DNA from: Chryseobacterium gleum | GTDB taxonomy: Bacteria; Bacteroidota; Bacteroidia; Flavobacteriales_D; Crocinitomicaceae | DNA: 64,000 nucleotides | NCBI GenBank assembly: GCA_945897565.1 | Contig: CAMDFN010000009.1 | Location: 21,484-85,483 of the forward strand | Direction of reading: 5' to 3' | Shown here: positions 11,041-18,475 of the stretch, piece after piece | Numbering within the stretch: the first letter of the stretch is position 1 | Layout: every line of letters starts with the position of its first letter | Notes under the pieces: generated by a model | Database searches by the model: none | Seen by the model: the letters and a program-made list of their open reading frames with translations, nothing else | Told to the model about the DNA's origin: nothing | Position numbers and translations under genes: made by a program

Positions 11041-11048
11041 TAATTTTG
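11041..11048 (+). promoter_or_regulatory. Bacteroidetes-type -7 element (TAATTTTG)
   Basis: TAATTTTG 17 nt before the ATG at 11066. Confidence 0.4.
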
Positions 11049-11065
11049 CTAGCATATTTATATAA

Positions 11066-11887
11066 ATGGAAAAGAAGAAAATACTATTTATTTCTCAAGA
11101 AATCTTTCCTTTTTTACCCAAATCTGAAATTTCTGGAAGCGCACGTCGCATTTCTCAAGCAGTTCAAGATGCTGGTAAAGAAATCCGTGTTTTTACACCT
11201 CGTTTTGGCGCAATCAACGAAAGACGCCACCAACTCCATGAAGTCATTCGCTTGTCGGGCCTCAACATCTCTATAGACGACCACGACCACCCGCTCATCA
11301 TCAAAGTTGCTTCTATTTCAGCAGCCAGAATGCAGGTTTATTTCATAGACAACGACGACTACTTCAAACGCAAAACCTGCCTTCAAGAAGAAGACGGCAA
11401 ATTCCACCCAGACAACGACGAGCGCGCGATGTTCTTTTGTCGTGGCGTCTTAGAAACCGTCAAAAAACTCGGTTGGCAGCCAGACGTCATTCATTGTCAT
11501 GGTTGGCTCACGGGCATTATGGCTTTGTATATCAAATTTATATTTAACAAGGATCCGCATTTCAAAGAAACAAAAGTGGTTTATAGCCTCTACAACGAAT
11601 CCTTTGACCAACCTTGGGACGCTCGTTTTGCCGAAAAACTAGCTTTTGATGGCTTCCCTCAAGACCTCACCGACGCACTCAAAGACACCAGCTGCGAGAA
11701 CCTCACCAAAGTGATTTTATCGCATTGTGACGGCGTCAATATTGCCAGTGAAGTTTTAGCGCCTCATTTGCAAGCGCTCTATGACGAGTCAAATATTCTT
11801 AAATTACCTTACTTTAACGAAGAGCACCAAGGCAAAGAATTGGCTGCCTTCTTTGACAAAGTAATCGACGCTAACGTCTTAGCCTAA
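11066..11887 (+). CDS. Glycogen/starch synthase N-terminal (GT5-like) domain protein, short form
   Basis: 273 aa; ILFISQEIFPFLPKSEISGSARRI, VFTPRFGAINERRHQLHEVIRLSG, PDVIHCHGWLTGIMALYIK. Confidence 0.8.
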   Translation: MEKKKILFISQEIFPFLPKSEISGSARRISQAVQDAGKEIRVFTPRFGAINERRHQLHEVIRLSGLNISIDDHDHPLIIKVASISAARMQVYFIDNDDYFKRKTCLQEEDGKFHPDNDERAMFFCRGVLETVKKLGWQPDVIHCHGWLTGIMALYIKFIFNKDPHFKETKVVYSLYNESFDQPWDARFAEKLAFDGFPQDLTDALKDTSCENLTKVILSHCDGVNIASEVLAPHLQALYDESNILKLPYFNEEHQGKELAAFFDKVIDANVLA

Positions 11888-11891
11888 GCTC

Positions 11892-13178
11892 ATGAAATCC
11901 GTAAGCGCACTTCTGCTTTTGCTGTTGGTTGCCACTGCATGCAACAAAAAAGACACCGGTTTAGGTAAAGAAATCATCGATCCAAATGCCTTACTCAACG
12001 GCATCACTACCGATACTTTTGAACTTTATACCTATTCTATTTTAGAAGATTCTACAGAAACAAAAAACGCATCTAATGTTTTGTTGGGTTCTTACATAGA
12101 CCCAAAATTTGGAAAAGTAGAAGCAGCGGTTTACACCGAATTGCGTTTGCCGGGCCTAAACCCCAATTTTGGCACTGCTTCACAAATTGTAGTTGATTCC
12201 TTTGTTTTGGCACTCGAATACGTAGGCTACTACGGTGAGCTCAGCCCGCAAACTTTTGAGGTGTATCAGCTCACTGACTCATTGCAAAATTCTTCAGAAG
12301 TCAAATACTACCAATTTTCTACCTTGTCTGCAGCCAGCACCAATTGGGTGGCCACAGGCCAAGGCACCATCACCCCTGACCCTATCAATGATGCCATAGT
12401 TGCCGGCGCTGAGGTAGATCCTCAATTGCGCATTCATCTCGACACCAACCGCGCTTGGGATTTCATCAACGAGTCTACAAACAACCCAACTACATTCGCC
12501 ACCAACGCCGCCTTCCAAGATTATTTCAAAGGCCTTAAAATTGCGGTAAACAATCCAAACCAAAGCAGCGGTAAGGGCGCTATTCTCTATTTGGACATCA
12601 ATAACAACCCAGCTTCCAAAATGACCATCTACTTCAGACTAGATGGCGTCAAGAAAACCTACGATTTCACCATCAATTCCAATTGTACCGACTTCACGCA
12701 CATTGACCACGAGCAAGCAAATACCCCTGTTGCTGCCTTGCTCGCCGATACCACACTGGGGCAAAAAGCATTTTATGCTCAAGCCAATAAAGTGCGCGCT
12801 ATGGTCAAAATACCTGGCCTAGACCAACTCCCAGACAACATCGTTATTCACCGTGCCGACCTCAGTTTACCCGTTCAGTTTCAGACCGGATACCGCTACA
12901 AACCAGGCGCGCGCATTACAGCAGCGAGCAAATTGTCTGCTACAGATATCTATTACACTTCGCTCGGCATTGCGGGTTTATATTCCGATACCAAAAAGCA
13001 ATATGATTTAGATATTCGGGCCTACCTCCAATCTTTGGTCAACGGCAAACTTGAAAATACCGGTATTGTAGTTTCGCCACTATTTTTCAGAAATTCTGCG
13101 GAGCGCATTGTCTTTAATGGCGTAGAAACCAATAACAAGAAAAAGCCCAAGCTCGTCGTTACCTATACAACTTATTAA
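11892..13178 (+). CDS. DUF4270 family lipoprotein
   Basis: 428 aa; lipobox-like VATACNK; TYSILEDSTETKNASNVLLGSYIDPKFGKVEAAVYTELRLP typical of DUF4270; upstream of glmS. Confidence 0.85.
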   Translation: MKSVSALLLLLLVATACNKKDTGLGKEIIDPNALLNGITTDTFELYTYSILEDSTETKNASNVLLGSYIDPKFGKVEAAVYTELRLPGLNPNFGTASQIVVDSFVLALEYVGYYGELSPQTFEVYQLTDSLQNSSEVKYYQFSTLSAASTNWVATGQGTITPDPINDAIVAGAEVDPQLRIHLDTNRAWDFINESTNNPTTFATNAAFQDYFKGLKIAVNNPNQSSGKGAILYLDINNNPASKMTIYFRLDGVKKTYDFTINSNCTDFTHIDHEQANTPVAALLADTTLGQKAFYAQANKVRAMVKIPGLDQLPDNIVIHRADLSLPVQFQTGYRYKPGARITAASKLSATDIYYTSLGIAGLYSDTKKQYDLDIRAYLQSLVNGKLENTGIVVSPLFFRNSAERIVFNGVETNNKKKPKLVVTYTTY

Positions 13179-13180
13179 TT

Positions 13181-15025
13181 ATGTGCGGAATCGTTGCATA
13201 CATAGGCAAAAATGAGGCCTATCCAGTGGTCATCAAAGGACTCAAAAGATTAGAATACCGAGGCTACGACAGCGCTGGTATTGCCTTGCATCAAAATGGC
13301 GCGCTCTCCATCTACAAGCGCGTCGGAAAAGTAAGCAATCTCGAAGATTTTGCCGCTACCCAAGACCTCAGCGGTCATGCTGCAATTGGCCACACCCGCT
13401 GGGCCACCCACGGAGAACCCTCCGATGTCAATTCACATCCGCACACCTCAATGGATGGCAAAATTGCGCTTATCCACAACGGCATTATCGAAAACTACGA
13501 TGTACTCAAACAAGAATTGGTCAAAAACGGCTATATTTTTAAAAGTGCAACCGACACAGAAGTAGTAGTTCATTTAGTAGACTACATTCAAAAGAAAGAA
13601 AACGTTTGGTTTGGCGAGGCTTTGCGCTTGGCATTGAACCACGTTGTAGGGGCTTACGCTATTGTAGCCATGTCTTCTGATTACCCGAATCGTTTGGTTG
13701 CTGCGCGCAAGAGCAGCCCGCTTGTAGTGGGTATCGGCAGCGATGGCGCTTATTATTGTGCCTCTGATGCCACGCCAATTGTAGAGTACACCAAAAAAGT
13801 AGTTTACCTCAACGACGAAGAAGTAGCCGTTATTGACCTAGAAAAAGGCCTCAAAATCTACGACATCGCCGACCAACAAAAAACACCATTTTTCCAAGAA
13901 CTCGAGCTCGAACTCGAGGCCCTAGAAAAAGGCGGATACGAGCATTTCATGCTCAAAGAAATCCACGAACAACCGCGTTCTATCCAAGACTGCTTCCGCG
14001 GCCGCCTCAATTCAGATGAAGCATGGGTTGCCCTCGGTGGTATCCGTGAATACGAGCAAAAAATGATTTCTGCCAACCGCCTCATTATTGTGGCCTGCGG
14101 TACTTCATGGCACGCTGGTTTGGTGGGTGAATACCTCATAGAAGACCTTGCCCGTATCAACGTAGAGGTAGAATATGCAAGTGAATTCCGTTACCGCAAT
14201 CCTATTCTTAGCGAGAACGACGTCGTTATTGCCATTTCTCAATCTGGCGAAACCGCAGACACCCTAGCAGCGCTTGAATTAGCAAAATCTAAGGGAGCCA
14301 CTATTTTGGGAATTTGCAATGTGGTTGGTTCTTCTATTGCCCGCATTACCGATGCAGGTTCTTATACGCACGCTGGCCCAGAAATTGGAGTAGCCTCAAC
14401 CAAAGCCTTTACTGCACAAGTAACGGTCCTGACTTTAATGGCACTGTCATTAGCTAAAAAGAAAGGCACTATTTCTGAGTCTAAATTCCGCCAACTTTTG
14501 GCTGAGCTCGAAGCCATTCCGGACAAAGTAAAACGCGTTCTCGAAACAGATGCTGACATTGAGAAGATCGCAGCTATCTATAAAGATGCGACCAATGCAC
14601 TTTATCTCGGACGCGGCAGTTCTTTCCCTGTTGCCCTAGAAGGCGCACTCAAACTCAAAGAAATTTCTTACATCCATGCCGAAGGCTATCCTGCTGCAGA
14701 AATGAAGCACGGTCCAATTGCCTTGATCGATGAAAACATGCCGATCATTGTCATTGCCACCCATGGAACCTCTTACGAAAAAGTCGTCTCTAACATCCAA
14801 GAGGTGAAGGCCCGCAAAGGAAAAGTCATTGCTATCGTAACCGAAGGCGACGAACAAGTCCGCAACATGGCTGACCACGTCATCGAAATCCCTGAAGTAG
14901 ACGAATTCTTGGTACCGCTATTAGCCACCATTCCCCTCCAGCTACTCTCTTACCACATCGCCGTCATGCGCGGTTGTAATGTAGACCAGCCAAGAAATTT
15001 GGCAAAAAGTGTTACGGTGGAGTAA
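13181..15025 (+). CDS. glmS: Glutamine--fructose-6-phosphate aminotransferase (isomerizing)
   Basis: 614 aa; MCGIVAYIGK N-terminal nucleophile, two SIS domains, C-terminus DQPRNLAKSVTVE. Confidence 0.99.
   Translation: MCGIVAYIGKNEAYPVVIKGLKRLEYRGYDSAGIALHQNGALSIYKRVGKVSNLEDFAATQDLSGHAAIGHTRWATHGEPSDVNSHPHTSMDGKIALIHNGIIENYDVLKQELVKNGYIFKSATDTEVVVHLVDYIQKKENVWFGEALRLALNHVVGAYAIVAMSSDYPNRLVAARKSSPLVVGIGSDGAYYCASDATPIVEYTKKVVYLNDEEVAVIDLEKGLKIYDIADQQKTPFFQELELELEALEKGGYEHFMLKEIHEQPRSIQDCFRGRLNSDEAWVALGGIREYEQKMISANRLIIVACGTSWHAGLVGEYLIEDLARINVEVEYASEFRYRNPILSENDVVIAISQSGETADTLAALELAKSKGATILGICNVVGSSIARITDAGSYTHAGPEIGVASTKAFTAQVTVLTLMALSLAKKKGTISESKFRQLLAELEAIPDKVKRVLETDADIEKIAAIYKDATNALYLGRGSSFPVALEGALKLKEISYIHAEGYPAAEMKHGPIALIDENMPIIVIATHGTSYEKVVSNIQEVKARKGKVIAIVTEGDEQVRNMADHVIEIPEVDEFLVPLLATIPLQLLSYHIAVMRGCNVDQPRNLAKSVTVE
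15013..15025 (+). repeat. Direct repeat TACGGTGGAGTAA, left copy (putative attL core within glmS 3' end)
   Basis: 13/13 identity to 18189-18201; covers the last codons and stop of glmS. Confidence 0.85.
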
Positions 15026-15363
15026 TCTGAACGGGTATTTGGTTGGTCTGTTAGTGTTTTCGATAGTTTCAGATGTTTTCTATGAGGGACGTTTTTGGAA
15101 ACAGTCCGTTTTACACCCTCATAAATCAATGGGATTTTAAGGAAAAGATGTAATTCATGAACCTTCTTATCTGTTTGATAGGATAAGGTAATGGACTGAA
15201 TAAAATGGGTTAGAACTTCCTTTTTCTGTTTGAATGAAAAGGACTTGTTTTTCGTTAACACCTTAGAAATCTCTAACATTGATTTATACCACTTATCCTT
15301 CTGATAATGAAAGGATAAAAGGTTTTTATTGTCTTCAATTTTTAGGGGTTGGCCGTTGCACAC
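15013..15363 (-). pseudogene. Serine site-specific recombinase, internal/C-terminal fragment (left part; runs through attL into antisense glmS, stop at 14950)
   Basis: KKEVLTHFIQSITLSYQTDKKVHELHLFLKIPLIYEG... resembles post-catalytic region of Bacteroidetes recombinase family proteins; then NTRSDYSTV|TLFAKFLGWSTLQPRMTAMW, which is the reverse complement of the glmS 3' end. Confidence 0.65.
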
Positions 15364-15499
15364 AGTTTTTCTGTCGGTGTCCGCCGTTATTGTACAGAAG
15401 TCGAGGAAGATAGTCGAATTAGTTAAAACGCTTGTTTTTGTATCAAATTATTGTTTACATTTGTGATATCAATATGATATCATTTAAATATTACTCATT

Positions 15500-16354
15500 A
15501 TGAAAACAGAAAAAACTATAACACCGTTAAATGGCTATTTGGTTGTCGTTATGCTATTAGTATTAGCAGCGTTAATTCTTTATGGCTTTATCTCTAATAA
15601 TATGATGTTGGGAGTTGCATCATTTCTAATATTTGTTCTTTTAACGAAGGGCTTTATTGTAGTAAGTCCGAACAGCTCAAAAGTATTATTGCTTTTCGGA
15701 GACTATAAAGGTAGTGTCAAACAAAGCGGCTTCTTTTGGATCAATCCGCTTTATAATAGCACAAGTTTGTCTTTACGAGCAAGAAACTTTGAGAGCGAAA
15801 AAATTAAGGTTAATGATAAAATGGGAAACCCAATTATGATTAGCGTTATTTTAGTTTGGAAAGTTAAAGACACATTTAAGGCTACTTTTGAAGTAGATAA
15901 TTACGAAAACTTTATAAGAATTCAAACGGATTCAGCAGTCAGGAAACTTGCGGGATCTTTTCCGTATGACCATTTTGAAGATGAGAAAGCAACAGTAACT
16001 TTAAGCACTAATTTTGATGATGTAAATAAAGCTCTTGAACACGAAGTAACTCAGCGATTAGAAATTGCAGGAATAGAAGTGGTAGAGTCGAGAATAGGAT
16101 ATTTAGCATACGCTCCTGAAATTGCACACTCAATGTTAAGGAGACAACAAGCGTCTGCTGTTGTTGCAGCCCGTCATAAAATTGTTGAAGGCGCTGTCGG
16201 CATGGTTGAAAGTGCTTTAAAACTTTTAGCAGATAAAGAAATTATTGAATTCGATGAAGATAGAAAAGCCGCAATGGTCAGCAATTTAATGGTTGTCCTT
16301 TGTGGTGATAGTGAAACGAAACCTGTAATAAATACAGGAACTTTAAATCAATAA
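15500..16354 (+). CDS. SPFH (stomatin/prohibitin/band 7) domain membrane protein
   Basis: 284 aa; two N-terminal TM stretches; GFIVVSPNSSKVLLLFGDYKGSVKQSGFFWINPLY, RRQQASAVVAARHKIVEGAVGMVESAL. Confidence 0.85.
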   Translation: MKTEKTITPLNGYLVVVMLLVLAALILYGFISNNMMLGVASFLIFVLLTKGFIVVSPNSSKVLLLFGDYKGSVKQSGFFWINPLYNSTSLSLRARNFESEKIKVNDKMGNPIMISVILVWKVKDTFKATFEVDNYENFIRIQTDSAVRKLAGSFPYDHFEDEKATVTLSTNFDDVNKALEHEVTQRLEIAGIEVVESRIGYLAYAPEIAHSMLRRQQASAVVAARHKIVEGAVGMVESALKLLADKEIIEFDEDRKAAMVSNLMVVLCGDSETKPVINTGTLNQ

Positions 16355-16357
16355 AGG

Positions 16358-16528
16358 ATGTCCGAAAAAAAGTCATTTGCATTAAGAATAGATTCAGAAA
16401 CAATGAAAGCCATTGAAAAATGGGCTGCTGATGAATTTCGTAGTGTCAATGGTCAAATTGAATGGATGCTTAATAACAGTCTTAAAGAAGCAAAAAGAAT
16501 TAAAGTAAAAACAATCCAAAAGAAATAG
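16358..16528 (+). CDS. Arc-like ribbon-helix-helix small protein (56 aa; absent from supplied ORF track)
   Basis: ATG...TAG: MSEKKSFALRIDSETMKAIEKWAADEFRSVNGQIEWMLNNSLKEAKRIKVKTIQKK; starts 4 nt after the SPFH stop codon. Confidence 0.8.
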   Translation: MSEKKSFALRIDSETMKAIEKWAADEFRSVNGQIEWMLNNSLKEAKRIKVKTIQKK

Positions 16529-16558
16529 TGTCCGAATATTTTAGGAAAGAAAAAGACT

Positions 16559-16738
16559 TTATCCTACGGAATTTTCGTCAGCGGAAAGTCCGTCCAACGG
16601 CTTACCTATAACTATTATATCGGCTTGATATTCCCTTCCAAACCTTTGATCTGAACGTTTCTTTTTGGTATATATTGACCACGTATGTTTATGAGTAAAT
16701 CGATGATTTCGTGGAGTCTTATATCCCTTATCAATGAG
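16559..16738 (-). pseudogene. Serine recombinase C-terminal fragment (distal part, separated by cassette insertion; absent from ORF track)
   Basis: Minus strand reads LIDKGYKTPRNHRFTHKHTWSIYTKKKRSDQRFGREYQADIIVIGKPLDGLSADENSVG*; continues QISDY from 17955-18200 once 16739-17954 is removed. Confidence 0.7.
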
Positions 16739-16832
16739 TTATGTACAAGAGACTGAAATCACGCTCCGGTAAAGATAAATCGGGAAACCTAAAACCCAAC
16801 TTCTGCTTAAACTAAAAAGAAAAAAAAACAAA

Positions 16833-17729
16833 ATGAAATTACTATTAAACGTTATTATCTTTTTCACACTTTTTAATTCTCAAAATAGCCAATCTCAAAC
16901 AATTGATACTTTAGTTGAGGTTGGTAATCATAAATTGCATTTCAAGATTGTTAAAGGCAATGGTATTCCTATTCTTTTTGAATCAGGTGCTGGAGATGAT
17001 GGAACTGTCTGGAATTCTATCTTGGCCCCAATTGCTGAAATAACAGGTGCAACCTTGATTACGTATGACAGAGCAGGTTTTGGAAAAAGTACAATAAATA
17101 CTTTAGAAACTGATGAATCAAAACATGGAATAATAAATAGTGTTGAAGATTTAGAAGCAGGACTTAAAATATTGGGATATGACAAAGAAATTATCCTAGT
17201 TTCTCATTCCTATGGTGGACATTTATCTACATTATATTCGGTAAGACATCCTGATCTTGTAAAATCTATTGTATTAATCGATGTTACTCACAATTTTTAT
17301 TACATGAACGATTATTTTGAAAAAGAATCAAAGAAGGAAGAAAAGCATTTACCGGAAATGAAAAAAAATAATCTTGGATTTTATTATTTGGCTTTAAATT
17401 TTTCTGAAACAAGCAACATAATGGGCAAACTTACTATTCCTCAAAATATTCCTGTAGTAGATTTTGTTAATGAGATACATTTCTTTAAAGAAAAGGACAA
17501 GGTTGAATATTGGAAGGAATGCCATAAGAAATTTGTTGAAAGTCATCCAAATAGTATTGGAATAACAGCAAGCGGATGTCATCATTATATATGGCTTGAC
17601 AATCCAAATTTAATAATTACTACTGTTTCAAATAGTTACGCTGAAACTTTAGAAGAGAAACAAAAAAATGAAGTTTATCAAAGAGCATTAAATTATGCGA
17701 TAGCATCTTTAAATAAAGTTGACAAGTAA
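16833..17729 (+). CDS. Secreted alpha/beta hydrolase
   Basis: 298 aa; signal-peptide-like N-terminus; nucleophile elbow VSHSYGGH, GNGIPILFESGAGDDGTVW, oxyanion-hole region. Confidence 0.88.
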   Translation: MKLLLNVIIFFTLFNSQNSQSQTIDTLVEVGNHKLHFKIVKGNGIPILFESGAGDDGTVWNSILAPIAEITGATLITYDRAGFGKSTINTLETDESKHGIINSVEDLEAGLKILGYDKEIILVSHSYGGHLSTLYSVRHPDLVKSIVLIDVTHNFYYMNDYFEKESKKEEKHLPEMKKNNLGFYYLALNFSETSNIMGKLTIPQNIPVVDFVNEIHFFKEKDKVEYWKECHKKFVESHPNSIGITASGCHHYIWLDNPNLIITTVSNSYAETLEEKQKNEVYQRALNYAIASLNKVDK

Positions 17730-17817
17730 CATAGAAATGAAAAACGAAATTCTCGGATATCTAAAAATTGAATTCCAGAGACAAACATATACGTCTTGCT
17801 TTGTAGGTTACTTCCGA

Positions 17818-17954
17818 AGTCTCCTGTACATAACACACGCTAGGCAAAAAAGCCGAGATTTTGGTAACGAAAAATAATTAATTGAAAAACTTAAGATTTT
17901 GGATCGCAAATAAACCTAATTTTAAAATCGGCTTCTTCGCCTAGCGCGAAACCG
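17818..17954 (+). other. attC-like recombination site (folded-hairpin architecture)
   Basis: R''-like AGTCTCCTGTACATAAC (17818-17834) pairs 16/17 with cassette start GTTATGTACAAGAGACT (16738-16754); inner arms 17838-17862 and 17924-17946 form an imperfect stem with bulge; 3-nt and 7-nt unpaired spacers; ~61-nt loop. Confidence 0.6.
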
Positions 17955-18200
17955 ATAATCACTTATCTGTTTGAAGGTCATGTTCTGATTTTCGTATAAA
18001 TCAGATATAATGGAGAATAATTCCATCTGATAATCACTGTAGTGTGATAACCACAAGTTGGAAGAGGTGATCCTTACCTCCATGGTTAAAAAATAAGATC
18101 GATTATTATTTTTACCTTTGTTAGAAGTAATATTATTACCTATGACAGTATCAGTACACGGAGTATTAACCAATGTAGAGTTTTCCTCTACGGTGGAGTA
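17955..18200 (-). pseudogene. Serine recombinase C-terminal fragment (right part, starts at attR)
   Basis: Frame YSTVEENSTLVNTPCTDTVIGNN...MEVRITSSNLWLSHYSDYQMELFSIISDLYENQNMTFKQISDY. Confidence 0.65.
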
Positions 18201-18201
18201 A
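18189..18201 (+). repeat. Direct repeat TACGGTGGAGTAA, right copy (putative attR core)
   Basis: 13/13 identity to 15013-15025. Confidence 0.85.
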
Positions 18202-18222
18202 ATTTATTTATACTTCTGCCGG

Positions 18223-18456
18223 CTATATTGCATCTAGAATACGAGCCAGCTCCCAATCTTTTTCGGTGACTACATTGCCTGCATCGTGCGTAGTCAACCG
18301 TACCTCAACTTTATTGTAAACGTTGGTCCATTCCGGATGATGGTTCAGTTTTTCAATCTCAATGCTTGCCTTTTGCATCCATTCCATTGCTTTTAGGAAA
18401 CTCGAAAATTCGAAGGTTTTATGCAATGCGTTGTTGTGTTCGGTCCAGTTGTGCAT
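18223..18456 (-). CDS. 4a-hydroxytetrahydrobiopterin dehydratase (PCD/DCoH)
   Basis: 77 aa; FLKAMEWMQKASIEIEKLNHHPEWTNVYNKVEVRLTTHDAG. Confidence 0.92.
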   Translation of the reverse strand: MHNWTEHNNALHKTFEFSSFLKAMEWMQKASIEIEKLNHHPEWTNVYNKVEVRLTTHDAGNVVTEKDWELARILDAI

Positions 18457-18475
18457 GGGCTAGGTTCGGATAGGC

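Larger units (their letters stand above)
16739..17954 (+). mobile_element. Putative integron-type gene cassette (alpha/beta hydrolase plus 3' attC-like site) inserted in the recombinase gene
   Basis: Starts G|TTATGTACAAGAGACT, ends ...CGAAACCG|ATAATC; 3' end holds a complementary R''-like TGTACATAAC and a 23-25 bp imperfect inverted repeat; removal restores the host reading frame. Confidence 0.65.
15013..18201. mobile_element. Putative degraded integrative element inserted at the glmS 3' end (serine-recombinase type)
   Basis: 13-bp direct repeats at both ends; visibly AT-richer interior; recombinase C-terminal fragments at both ends that join in frame across the att core; cargo genes unlike flanking housekeeping genes. 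Confidence 0.75.

Noticed and set aside
15500-16528. SPFH + Arc-like pair as a known anti-phage defence system
   Set aside because: Membrane protein plus small regulator is suggestive, but no effector or recognised defence domain is visible; kept only as a cargo-module hypothesis.
15364-16620. A second integron cassette carrying SPFH-Arc
   Set aside because: GTT-containing candidates exist near 15353 and 15385, but I could not find a complementary R''-like box and attC-like stem at the 3' side (16529-16620).
17922-18173. ORF 17922..18173 as an independent gene
   Set aside because: It starts at a TTG inside a longer open frame from attR, and its C-terminus (RFRARRRSRF) is cassette sequence; better read as an interrupted recombinase fragment.
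15013-18201. Tn7-type transposon at attTn7
   Set aside because: No TnsA-E-like genes, no Tn7-like terminal repeats recognised, and the direct repeat is 13 bp spanning the glmS stop rather than a short duplication downstream of it.
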